From the NCBI GenBank assembly GCA_001871595.1, contig MNVH01000018.1:1-48284 (forward strand): 48,284 bases of DNA. The letters run 5' to 3'. The stretch is from Candidatus Micrarchaeota archaeon CG1_02_55_22. Its GTDB lineage: Archaea; Micrarchaeota; Micrarchaeia; Norongarragalinales; UBA97. A program made the translations under genes and the position numbers. Below are positions 31,572-39,620 of this stretch, one piece after another (position 1 is the stretch's first letter; each line of letters opens with the position of its first letter). Under the pieces are notes generated by a model. It did no database searches. It was not told the DNA's origin and worked only from the letters and a program-made list of their open reading frames with translations.

Positions 31572-34500
31572 ATGGAGGTTCAAACAAAACACTTGCCCGA
31601 CGAGTCTTTAGCCTCGCGCTTCGACGACTTCTTCGAGAACCTTTTGCGTGATGACATAAACAAGCTACTCAGTTCGTATCCACAGACGAAGAGCCTTGAA
31701 GTCGATTTCCATTTGCTTGAACGGTTCGACCACCACCTCGCAGACAACGTATTATTGTATCCTGATGAGTACATTTCTGCAGCCGAGAACGCGCTTGCGT
31801 CAAGGCGCGAGGCAACGGCTCTCGGCGACGAGTTCAAGCCCTACGTGCGTTTCTATAACTTGCCGGCAACGAGCCAAGTCGAGGTATTGAATCTTGGCGC
31901 TGAGCACTTGGACAAGTTCATCACGCTTGAAGGCGTTGCCTCGTCGATAAGCGAGATAAAGCCGCGTATGACTATTGCGGTGTGGCAGTGCAATGCTTGC
32001 CAGCGCAAGTACCATTTGCCCGTCGGCAAGGTCGAGCCCCTCCAGCCCCCACAATTTTGCAGCGCTCCCGATTGCGGCGGCGCTTCCAAGTTTACGCTTT
32101 TAGAAAAGGGCAGCAATTTCACGGACATGCAGAGCCTTGGCATGCAGGATCCTGTTGAGAAGATGCACGGCAACATGCCTACCGTGCACGCCGAGTTGTG
32201 GTTGGAGGAAGACTTGACTAACACGGTTGCGCCGGGCGACAAGGTCCTTGTGACTGGCGTGCTCAGGCTCAAGCCCATAAACGAGGGTAAGGTCAAGAAG
32301 AGCATTTACCAGAAGTTCGTCGACGTGAACAGCATCCGGAAAATCGAGATTGATTTCGAGGAACTCAAGATCACGAAAGAGGAAGAAAAGCAGCTCGCCG
32401 AGCTAGCCCGCGACCCCAAGCTCTTCGATAAAATCGTTGCCAGCGTAGCGCCCAGCGTGTTCGGCTACAACGAGCTCAAGCAAGCCATTGCGCTCCAGTT
32501 ATTCGGCGGCACGCACGGCAAGGTATTGCCCGACGGAGAAGTCATCCGTTCAGATACGCATATTTTGATGATTGGAGACCCCGGTTGCCTTGTCGCCGGC
32601 GAACGGGTATTCTTGGGCAACGGAGCCGTAGCTCGAATCGATAGCATGGGCTCAACACATCTTCAAGCGCTCAACCAGCAAGTCTTGACCGGTCAAGGCC
32701 ATTCGCGCGCAATTGCAACTTGTTTCCACACTTACAAAAACCAACCCATACTAGAAATCGTGACCGAGTCGGGAAAATCAATCAAGGGAACATACAACCA
32801 TCCCTTGCGGGCAGTTGAAGGAATGACTTCTAAGTGGAAGCGCCTCGACGAAATACGGGCTGGCGATCGCCTCGCTACGGTTACGGGCGTGGAGTGTTCG
32901 ATTACTGCGCACGTGAAGACGGGTTGGACGCACATGCTTAGGCACTACGGTCCCCGAGCGAAATCCCGCCTCCCCAAAGAGCTCGACGCCGAACTCGCAG
33001 GATTGCTTGGTTACGTTGCCGGCGACGGCTGGGTAACTGCCACGCGCGTCGCAATGAACGTCAATCCAGCCGAACGCGATTTGATTCCGAAGCTTTCAAG
33101 CATAATCTCGAATCAGTTTGGTCTGGTGCCCAAGCTCGCCGAACGAAGGGCGGAGGGCAAGCAACCCATATTCATCTTGGAATTCCACGACGTTGACTCG
33201 GCCGCGTGCCTCTCCTTCCTGCGCGTCAAACGCGTTCCCGATCTCGTGTTCCGCTCGGGAAACAAGGTTGCCGCTAGCTATTTGTCGTGGCTGTTCGAGG
33301 CCGACGGATGCGTTTTCTCTAAAGGCCGTGGCAAGCGAGCAGTACAACTAAAGTCGAGCGATATAGAGTTTTTGCGCGACGTACAAAACCTGCTCTTAAG
33401 GTTCAGCATCCACTCGCGCATAAACGAACGAAACCTGACAATACGCCGCGCCGAGTCAATCCGCAAGTTCGCGAACGCGATAGGCTTCCAATCAGCCAAG
33501 AAGAAAACGCGAATGGAAAAGTTGGTCGCCGATTGCAGTAATTTGCACCACGAACGCGGCGGGCAACGAAGCGAGCGCGTCGTCTCTGTGCGTCCAGCCG
33601 GCGTTGCCGACGTGTACGACATCGAAGTGCCTAAAGGCCACCGTTTCATCGCCAACGGAATAATTTCGCACAATACTGCGAAATCCACCATGCTCGAGTA
33701 CGTCGCGCGCCTCGCGCCCAAGTGCATAATCGTGAGCGGTGGCGGAGCCAGTGGCGTTGGGCTTACCGCTTCGGCAGAAAAAAATGAAATCAGCGGGGGA
33801 TGGGTGCTCAAGGCGGGAGCAATGGTTCTAGCGAACGGCGGCTTGGTCGGTATAGATGAAATGGATAAGATGAAGGAAGAGGACCGCGCCGCAATCCACC
33901 AGGCAATGGAGCAACAAAAAATCTCTGTCGCCAAGGCCGGTATCGTCACCGAATTCCAATCCAAGACTGCCGTGCTCGCCGCAGCCAACCCTAAGCAAGG
34001 TCGCTTCGACCCCAACACGCCAATAGCATCACAGTTCGCTCTTTCGCCCACGTTGCTCTCGCGTTTCGACCTCATCTTTGCAATGAAGGATACCTTGGAC
34101 GAGAAACGCGACCGCGGTCTTGCAGAACATATTTTGGAGGGGCACCGTTACGCGGGTACGCGTGACAAGGGCGAGAGCCCCATAGTGCCGGTCATAGAGG
34201 CTGATTTGCTGCGCAAGTATATTGCTTACGCGCGCCGTACCGTGGCGCCAGAATTGACGCGCGAGGCGAGCGACAAAATCCGCGATTACTACGTTGAGTT
34301 GCGCCGGCAAGGAAAAGAACAGAACACTTTCACGGTTACGGCGCGTCAGATTGAGGGCCTTATCCGTATCTCTGAAGCGCACGCCAAGATGCGTCTCTCG
34401 CGTTACGTTGAGTTTCAGGACGCGCAGAAGTCGATTGACTTGGCCGACTTTGTCTTGCACGAAATCTATTTCGACCGCGAAACGGGCAGAATTGACAGCG

Positions 34501-34742
34501 ATATTGTTAATCTGGGCCAGGCGAAGAGCAAGCTCGACAAGATAAGGAATGTCTTGGGTATAATTGGTAACCTTGAAAAGGAGGTCGACCTCGTCGCGAT
34601 TGATGACGTGGTGCGCGAGGCGAGTTCTTTCGGCCTCGACGAAGCCTACACGCGCCGCCTCATCGACGAATTAAAGAGGCAAGGCGACTTGTACGAGCCC
34701 AAGCCCGGCCACATCAAGCAAGCGCGGGCGCGCGAGTGGTAA
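31572..34742 (+). CDS. mcm: MCM replicative helicase interrupted by an intein
   Basis: The hexameric 3'-5' helicase of the archaeal replisome; 1056 aa encoded, about 693 after splicing, the usual size. N-terminal domain with a zinc motif (CNAC at 140-143; FCSAPDC further on). AAA+ domain: Walker A GDPG|TAKST split by the intein, Walker B GLVGIDEMDKM, sensor 1 AAANPKQGRF and arginine finger LLSRFDLIF. A winged helix closes the protein. TATA AGTTATATGC (about 31526-31535), and GGGAGAAAA just before the ATG. Confidence 0.97.
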   Translation: MEVQTKHLPDESLASRFDDFFENLLRDDINKLLSSYPQTKSLEVDFHLLERFDHHLADNVLLYPDEYISAAENALASRREATALGDEFKPYVRFYNLPATSQVEVLNLGAEHLDKFITLEGVASSISEIKPRMTIAVWQCNACQRKYHLPVGKVEPLQPPQFCSAPDCGGASKFTLLEKGSNFTDMQSLGMQDPVEKMHGNMPTVHAELWLEEDLTNTVAPGDKVLVTGVLRLKPINEGKVKKSIYQKFVDVNSIRKIEIDFEELKITKEEEKQLAELARDPKLFDKIVASVAPSVFGYNELKQAIALQLFGGTHGKVLPDGEVIRSDTHILMIGDPGCLVAGERVFLGNGAVARIDSMGSTHLQALNQQVLTGQGHSRAIATCFHTYKNQPILEIVTESGKSIKGTYNHPLRAVEGMTSKWKRLDEIRAGDRLATVTGVECSITAHVKTGWTHMLRHYGPRAKSRLPKELDAELAGLLGYVAGDGWVTATRVAMNVNPAERDLIPKLSSIISNQFGLVPKLAERRAEGKQPIFILEFHDVDSAACLSFLRVKRVPDLVFRSGNKVAASYLSWLFEADGCVFSKGRGKRAVQLKSSDIEFLRDVQNLLLRFSIHSRINERNLTIRRAESIRKFANAIGFQSAKKKTRMEKLVADCSNLHHERGGQRSERVVSVRPAGVADVYDIEVPKGHRFIANGIISHNTAKSTMLEYVARLAPKCIIVSGGGASGVGLTASAEKNEISGGWVLKAGAMVLANGGLVGIDEMDKMKEEDRAAIHQAMEQQKISVAKAGIVTEFQSKTAVLAAANPKQGRFDPNTPIASQFALSPTLLSRFDLIFAMKDTLDEKRDRGLAEHILEGHRYAGTRDKGESPIVPVIEADLLRKYIAYARRTVAPELTREASDKIRDYYVELRRQGKEQNTFTVTARQIEGLIRISEAHAKMRLSRYVEFQDAQKSIDLADFVLHEIYFDRETGRIDSDIVNLGQAKSKLDKIRNVLGIIGNLEKEVDLVAIDDVVREASSFGLDEAYTRRLIDELKRQGDLYEPKPGHIKQARAREW
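32586..33674 (+). other. Intein in MCM Walker A, LAGLIDADG type
   Basis: A 363-codon segment (residues 339-701) starting with Cys (CLVAGERVFLGNG) and ending VYDIEVPKGHRFIANG...ISHN, followed by Thr. The block B histidine is in GTYNHPLRA. LAGLIDADG helices are LAGLLGYVAGDGWV and SYLSWLFEADGCVF. The joined exteins give GDPGTAKST, a normal MCM P-loop. Confidence 0.94.
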
Positions 34743-34780
34743 CCGGGCTTGTTTTAAAGCACTTTGCAGTATCATCTATC

Positions 34781-35581
34781 GTGAACAAGTACTTCGCGGT
34801 CTTCTGCGTTCTGGCTCTGGCGTTACTGGTTTCGGGGTGCGTTTCATTGCCGGGCTCGGATGCAGGTAAACTCAAAGTTGTTACCATTGGTTTTGATCCC
34901 TACTTGCCAATGATTGCAAGCGACGATTTCAAGGCCGAGGGCGTTGAGTACGCTGGCGCAATGATTCCATTGGTTGTTAATCCCGCTGCTCTCAAGGGCT
35001 TTGACGTAGTGATACTAAACGGCGCGAACTCTTGCAGCGCCGGCGGTTTCGAGTTATGTTCTTGCACCGACCCGAAACGCGAAAAGTTCCGTTCAACTAT
35101 TATTGACTACGTAAAAGACGGTGGAAAAGTCGTTTTCGTCGGTTTCCCGGTTTGCAACTCTTCTACTGGATTGCGCCGCGACGAGTTCGCCGAAATACTG
35201 CCCGTAACGTACTCGGGGCCTAACAAGACAATAACCTATTATGATAACACGCGCTTGAATAGTTCTTCTGGACAGCTTCCGTACTATGTACCTGGCCGGC
35301 TCGATCCCGCCGACACGACTAGCCTTGTTTTCGCCGGCGTCACCAACTTGAGCGTTACCCTCGAAGGTCGGCCTTTCGCGAGCCTCGCACCGGGCGCGAA
35401 CGCGCTCGCATATTTTGTTAGCTACAGCGGCACTCGGTCCCTCGCCGTAGCCGAGTCGGGTTCTGAACTCAAGGGCAAGGCAATATTTTTCGGCGGCGTC
35501 AACCCTGCCAAGATTGACCCCGTCGACGGGCGAAGCCTGTTGCTCAACACGTTGTTGTACCTGCACGACGCGAAAAACTGA
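34781..35581 (+). CDS. Putative lipoprotein with glutamine-amidotransferase-like fold
   Basis: The GTG at 34781 gives a lipoprotein signal (NKYFAVFCVLALALLVSGC) with a lipobox Cys. The mature part begins with strands and loops (VVTIGFDPYLPMI; FDVVILNGANSC; DYVKDGGKVVFVGFP) reminiscent of ThuA or class I amidotransferase-like folds, without a clear catalytic triad. Extra Cys residues (SCSAGGFELCSC) may form disulfides outside the cell. TTTTAAAG (34751-34758) is about 25 nt upstream. The fold is inferred by eye. Confidence 0.65.
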   Translation: MNKYFAVFCVLALALLVSGCVSLPGSDAGKLKVVTIGFDPYLPMIASDDFKAEGVEYAGAMIPLVVNPAALKGFDVVILNGANSCSAGGFELCSCTDPKREKFRSTIIDYVKDGGKVVFVGFPVCNSSTGLRRDEFAEILPVTYSGPNKTITYYDNTRLNSSSGQLPYYVPGRLDPADTTSLVFAGVTNLSVTLEGRPFASLAPGANALAYFVSYSGTRSLAVAESGSELKGKAIFFGGVNPAKIDPVDGRSLLLNTLLYLHDAKN

Positions 35582-35606
35582 ATAAGCCTTACTCTGTTAT
35601 TCTCTA

Positions 35607-36056
35607 ATGGCACTTCAATCTCCCGTCGACCTCGTTAAGGACCCGCACGCTGGCAAAATTCTGCCCGTCGTTACCGCAGCAATATTTCATCAAGGCAAAG
35701 TCCTTCTTTTTCGCCGCCGCAAGCCGCCTTACAACGGTTACTGGGAGCTCGCCGGAGGGTGCCTCGAGTTGAACGAGCGTCTTGAAGAGGCGGCGCGCCG
35801 GGAAGTCGAGGAAGAAGCCGGCTTTAGCTCGGGGGATGTCGAGCGCGTCGCTTTCGCTAGCTTGTTCGAGTTCCTTTTGCCGAATAATTACCACCGCATC
35901 CTCTTCTGTTACGCTTTCGAGGTGAGCCACGACAACGTTATCGTCACCGAGCACGACGAGTGCGAGTGGTTTAGCCCGGATAGTTTGCCTGAGCCGTTGA
36001 TTCCTTTTGTTAAAGAGGAAGTCGCAGCTGCAGTCAAGGTGCTCGGCAAGCACTAG
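35607..36056 (+). CDS. Nudix hydrolase
   Basis: A 149-aa Nudix-family hydrolase with a complete Nudix box (GGCLELNERLEEAARREV followed by EEEAGF). A nucleotide triphosphate or dinucleotide is the likely substrate; the exact one cannot be told. Two residues groups, FRRRKPPYNGYWELAGG and ECEWFSPDSLPE, match MutT-like members. It sits 25 nt after the lipoprotein gene. Confidence 0.92.
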   Translation: MALQSPVDLVKDPHAGKILPVVTAAIFHQGKVLLFRRRKPPYNGYWELAGGCLELNERLEEAARREVEEEAGFSSGDVERVAFASLFEFLLPNNYHRILFCYAFEVSHDNVIVTEHDECEWFSPDSLPEPLIPFVKEEVAAAVKVLGKH

Positions 36057-36093
36057 TTTTTATTTCCGCCGCGCTAATGATTGACGTGAATCC

Positions 36094-36972
36094 GTGAAGA
36101 AGCTCTTGTTACTGATGTTTGCTTCGTTCGTCTTCGCGCAGTTGCTCGCCGTGGCTGCTGGAACACAGTTCCTTGCGCAACCTGAAACCTACCAGCAGTT
36201 TGATAATCCGGGCGACGTTTCTCACTCGTTAGTATTCTTCGGTTACGTCCTCCTTTCAGCAGTGGTCCTGCTTCTTGTGCTGAAGTATTACCGCGGTAAC
36301 GCGTTCTTCCTCATCGTCGAACTATTCCTCTTATTCGTCTCATTGTGGATTCTCTTCGAACTCGCCCTTCCCTCAATGTACGCGCTCGGCATCGCTTTAG
36401 TCATAGTCGCCCTACGCCTTGCTTTCCCGCGTGCACGCGAATTCCTCCTCCTCATCGCCACCTCGGTCGTGGGCGCGCTCATTGGCACGTGGCTCGACTT
36501 ATTGCCAGCAGCGTTGTTCGCCGTGCTCCTCTCAGGGTATGACCTCGTCGCCGTCTTCTACACCAAGCACATGATTGCGCTTGCCAAGGGCCTTGATTCA
36601 AGGGGGGCGAGCTTCAGTATCCAGTTTTCTTCCGGCGAGGCGAGCAAGGTGCGCGTGGCAAAAGCGTCTTTGAGTGCTGCAACGGCCAAGCGCGTGCCTG
36701 TCCGCCGTTCTGAAGGAACGATAGAGCTCATCGAGCTTGGCACCGGGGACATCGTCATACCGGCAATGCTTACCGTTGCCGCCCTGAAGATTTCCTTTTA
36801 CGCTGCAGCAGCATCGCTCGCGGGTTCGGTGATAGGGATTCTGTTGTTGTTTTACTTGCTTGAAAAGCGGCGCGGTTATTGGCCTGCCCTGCCGCCAATT
36901 GCCGGTTGTACGCTCGCTGCAACCGTTCTCTACCTTCTTTACAGCGGTGGGCTCGCCGGCGTCTTGGGTTAA
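36094..36972 (+). CDS. Presenilin / signal-peptide-peptidase-like intramembrane aspartyl protease
   Basis: A 292-aa polytopic membrane protein with the two catalytic motifs of this family: YD (Asp150, in LLSGYDLVAVF) and GxGD (Asp219, in ELGTGDIVIP), plus the C-terminal PALP (264-267). About nine hydrophobic segments are visible; the loop 165-210 between the two aspartates is hydrophilic and basic. It is expected to cut transmembrane helices in the bilayer. The GTG at 36094 follows a TATA-like GTTTTTATTT at about 36056-36065. Confidence 0.9.
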   Translation: MKKLLLLMFASFVFAQLLAVAAGTQFLAQPETYQQFDNPGDVSHSLVFFGYVLLSAVVLLLVLKYYRGNAFFLIVELFLLFVSLWILFELALPSMYALGIALVIVALRLAFPRAREFLLLIATSVVGALIGTWLDLLPAALFAVLLSGYDLVAVFYTKHMIALAKGLDSRGASFSIQFSSGEASKVRVAKASLSAATAKRVPVRRSEGTIELIELGTGDIVIPAMLTVAALKISFYAAAASLAGSVIGILLLFYLLEKRRGYWPALPPIAGCTLAATVLYLLYSGGLAGVLG

Positions 36973-37080
36973 GCAAAGGTCTTAATAAGGGTGTCAGCGC
37001 ATAAAGAGTTTCGGACGCGTTAAATGCGTCAAGCGGCTTTTCGGCGTTAAAGCTTTGAGCCGTAGAAATGGTTCTTAAAA

Positions 37081-37488
37081 ATGGATTCGTACGAGTCGTT
37101 GCTTGAGCGTGCCTACGCGAAGATGCCAGCGCGGCAAGTTCGCGCCGAGCGTTTTGGAGTGCCCGCACCCGAGTCGCTTGTCACCGGCAGCCGTACGGTT
37201 GTCAAGAATTTTGATGCCATATGCAGTTACTTGCGCCGCAAGCCCAACGAGGTAGCAAGGTTTTTGCTTAAAGAGCTCGCCGTGCCCGGAGTAGTCGAGG
37301 GCCCGCGCCTTGTTTTGCAAGGCAAGTTTTCCCAGCGTTCCATAGCCGAGCGTTTGGCGGTGTACGTGAAGGAGCGCGTGATGTGCCGTGAGTGCAACCG
37401 CCCTGACACGAACTTGGTCCAGCTCGAACGCAATATTTTCGTGCTTAAATGCGAGGCCTGCGGTGCTTCAAGCCCCGTAAGGTCGTAG
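37081..37488 (+). CDS. eif2b: Translation initiation factor aIF2 beta
   Basis: Beta subunit of the heterotrimer delivering initiator tRNA. The 135 aa have the central alpha/beta domain (SRTVVKNFDAICSYLRRKPNEVARFLLKELAV) and a C-terminal zinc ribbon with two CxxC pairs (CREC, CEAC). The upstream 108-nt gap holds a small hairpin GACGC-GTTAAAT-GCGTC and no gene. It precedes aIF1A by 16 nt. Confidence 0.95.
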   Translation: MDSYESLLERAYAKMPARQVRAERFGVPAPESLVTGSRTVVKNFDAICSYLRRKPNEVARFLLKELAVPGVVEGPRLVLQGKFSQRSIAERLAVYVKERVMCRECNRPDTNLVQLERNIFVLKCEACGASSPVRS

Positions 37489-37504
37489 AGAGGAATGATG
37501 CCAA

Positions 37505-37825
37505 TTGAATAGTTACAGTCGTCGTCCGCCCACGCCCGGCGTAATCCCCGACCGCGTGCGCTTGCCGCGCCGTCACGAGGGAGAAATGTTTGCCATCGTT
37601 ATACAACAGATGGGTGGGTCGCGCATGACTGTGCAGTGCGAGGACGGAAAGCAACGCCTTGCTAGGATTCCGGGCCGCGTGAGGCGCAAGCTGTGGATAA
37701 AGGAAGGCGATTACCTCGTTATCAAGCCGTGGGAAGTGCAGGGCGACGAGAAGTGCGACCTCGAGTACCGTTATACTGCTGTTCAAGTCGAAGCGCTCAG
37801 GCGCAAAAACTTGTTGAAGATGTAG
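37505..37825 (+). CDS. eif1a: Translation initiation factor aIF1A
   Basis: An OB-fold factor of the 30S A-site region. The 106 aa show EGEMFAIVIQQMGGSRMTVQCEDGK, ARIPGRVRRKLWIKEGDYLVI and the C-terminal helix. The start is TTG at 37505, with GAGAGG upstream and only 16 nt after aIF2 beta; no ATG is available in this frame upstream. The end overlaps the probable start region of rio1. Confidence 0.95.
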   Translation: MNSYSRRPPTPGVIPDRVRLPRRHEGEMFAIVIQQMGGSRMTVQCEDGKQRLARIPGRVRRKLWIKEGDYLVIKPWEVQGDEKCDLEYRYTAVQVEALRRKNLLKM

Positions 37826-38598
37826 TCTTTGGTGTTTTCACGGCTCTAAGACTAGGAAAAAGAAAGCGTCCCAGCCGCGAGGACAAGCCGTACCACGAGC
37901 GCACCAAGATTGGCAGCTACGTTCTAGACGACCAGACCCTAATGACTTTAGTACACTTCCTTAACGCCAAACTACTCAAGAGCGTTGATTACCCGGTTAG
38001 CACTGGCAAGGAAGCCGTGCTTTTTCGCGCCACCGCGCCCGACGGTTCCTTCTTGGCAGTAAAGGTCTATAAGTACGAGACGAGCGCGTTTCACCACATG
38101 ATTGATTACATCGAGGGCGACCCTCGTTTTAGGGGGGTTAAACGCAAAATCCGTTCGCTCGTTCAGGCGTGGGCCCGCAAGGAGTACGCCAACCTGATTA
38201 AAGCCCGCCGGGGCCGCGTCCGCGTGCCCAAGGCAGTAGCCCACCGTCAGAACGTTGTAGTAATGGCGTTTGAAGGAGTGGACGGCGTGCCGTACGCGTT
38301 GTTGAAGGACGTTGTCTTATCAGACGCCAAACGCGTCTACCGTCTTCTTGTGGGTAATATGACGCGGCTCTACAAGCTCGGCCTCGTGCACGGTGATTTG
38401 AGCGAGTACAACGTCTTGATCGATTCGGCCGAGAAGCCAATAATAATCGACGTCGGGCAAGCCGTGCTCTTCGACCACCCGCGCGCCAAAGAATTCCTGA
38501 AAAAAGATTGCACTAATATTGCTCGCTATTTTGCCGGCTTGGGCGTCAAGACCTCGTTTGAAGACGTTTACGAGAAAGTCACCGGCGTAGCAGTCTAA
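37753..38598 (+). CDS. rio1: RIO1-type serine/threonine kinase
   Basis: An atypical kinase/ATPase acting in small-subunit maturation. Recognisable from about nt 37860: the P-loop region YPVSTGKEAVLF, catalytic LVHGDLSEYNVLI and the metal motif IIIDVGQAV. No ATG/GTG/TTG exists in frame between the aIF1A stop (37825) and the conserved region. The start must therefore lie inside aIF1A (GTG 37753 or 37729 or 37693) or be a non-standard codon. I chose 37753 as the least overlap; it is uncertain. Confidence 0.88.
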   Translation: MRPRVPLYCCSSRSAQAQKLVEDVVFGVFTALRLGKRKRPSREDKPYHERTKIGSYVLDDQTLMTLVHFLNAKLLKSVDYPVSTGKEAVLFRATAPDGSFLAVKVYKYETSAFHHMIDYIEGDPRFRGVKRKIRSLVQAWARKEYANLIKARRGRVRVPKAVAHRQNVVVMAFEGVDGVPYALLKDVVLSDAKRVYRLLVGNMTRLYKLGLVHGDLSEYNVLIDSAEKPIIIDVGQAVLFDHPRAKEFLKKDCTNIARYFAGLGVKTSFEDVYEKVTGVAV

Positions 38599-38872
38599 CC
38601 CGCGTTCTAGGCGCGTTGAACTGGAACGTGTGAATCGATCCCGTTTCGGGAGTGTGTACGGTAAAAAGCTGGACCGTCACTCGGCGCGGTTCGCCGAGTT
38701 CTACCGCCTGTTGCACGAGTTGTTGTACCGTAATCGTTGTTCCCGTTAAATGTTTTTGGCGTATTTCTACGCTGTTTCCAATTACCTTGGGCGGTTCGCG
38801 GAACGGTGCTATGCGTTCTTCCAGCATGCTTCCAACTCTTTCGGCGAATAATCTAGCTGTTTCTTTTGGCAA
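38579..38872 (-). CDS. Hypothetical protein, 97 aa
   Basis: Unrecognised. The TTG at 38872 has GAGAAGTGAT upstream and a TATA-like GTTTTTATGC at about 38903-38912 (minus strand). The product is soluble and basic at the end (PRTRVRLLRR), with EEIRQ-like helix VEIRQKHLTGTTITVQQLVQ. It interrupts the usual rio1-KH gene order on the opposite strand and overlaps the rio1 end by 20 nt. Confidence 0.55.
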   Translation of the reverse strand: MPKETARLFAERVGSMLEERIAPFREPPKVIGNSVEIRQKHLTGTTITVQQLVQQAVELGEPRRVTVQLFTVHTPETGSIHTFQFNAPRTRVRLLRR

Positions 38873-38970
38873 TCAATCACTTCTCTAAGCCTTCCGTGCG
38901 GGCGCATAAAAACCTTTCTTTCCAGAAGCCGCCCGAAGGGATTATTAGCCTTGCACGACCTAAGCTGGTT

Positions 38971-39501
38971 ATGAGAATAGTTGCACTGCCCGCCACACGG
39001 TTGGCGCGGTTGTTGAAGAATAGCTCTAAAGCGCTCAAGGACTTGGAGAAGAGGGCCGGCGTCGAGTTGCTTGAACGCGCCGAAGGCATCGAAATCCGGG
39101 GCGAGCCCGAGCCCGAGTGGGGCGCGGAGTTGGCGTTGAAGGCGATAGAGCTGGGCTTCGAGCCCAAGGATGCCTTCAAGCTCATCAAAGACGATTACTA
39201 CCTGGAAGTCATCGATATGAACTTGTTATTGCAGCGCAACGAGCGCGCAATCGAGCGCCTTACTGCAAGGGTCATCGGCATTGACGGCAAGGTCAAGAAG
39301 CGCATTCAAGAGTTCAGCCACGCTTCGATCGCTGTTGGTAACGATTCTATTGGCATTATCGGCAACTTCGACGACGTACAGGACGCGAAAGAAGCGGTTA
39401 CAAGGCTCCTAGAGGGTGCCCAGCACGGCGGCGTGTTCACGTGGCTCCGTGAACGCAAGCGGTTGCGCGACGCCCAGCGCATGGGCTTGAATTTGAGGTA
39501 A
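38971..39501 (+). CDS. KH-domain ribosome-biogenesis factor (Dim2/Pno1-like)
   Basis: 176 aa with two KH-like modules: MRIVALPATRLARLLKN... and a second with VIGIDGKVKKRIQEF and SIGIIGNFDDVQDAKEAVTRLLEG. Its C-terminus (HGGVFTWLRERKRLRDAQR) is typical of archaeal Pno1/Dim2 proteins, which act in 16S rRNA processing. It lies next to rio1 and top6B as in many archaea. The ATG at 38971 is preferred; upstream in-frame codons lie in the divergent promoter. Confidence 0.9.
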   Translation: MRIVALPATRLARLLKNSSKALKDLEKRAGVELLERAEGIEIRGEPEPEWGAELALKAIELGFEPKDAFKLIKDDYYLEVIDMNLLLQRNERAIERLTARVIGIDGKVKKRIQEFSHASIAVGNDSIGIIGNFDDVQDAKEAVTRLLEGAQHGGVFTWLRERKRLRDAQRMGLNLR

Positions 39502-39520
39502 AGTTTTAACTGTCTTTGTG

Positions 39521-39569
39521 CAGTATATACTTTTAGCCCACTAGAACTGTTTCACGCCGGCGTGCCGGC
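39521..39569 (+). promoter_or_regulatory. TATA box and GC palindrome in the top6B leader
   Basis: AGTATATACTTTT (about 39521-39533) is a TATA box. Just downstream, CACGCCGGCGTG (39553-39564) is a perfect 12-bp palindrome, and GCCGGC-GT-GCCGGC overlaps it (39556-39569). It may be an operator or a leader hairpin; the leader to the ATG would be about 65 nt. Confidence 0.5.
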
Positions 39570-39620
39570 TAGTTCGGCTTCTAACGGGTTTTCAAACGCT
39601 TAGAATGGTTTCAAGCTAAA

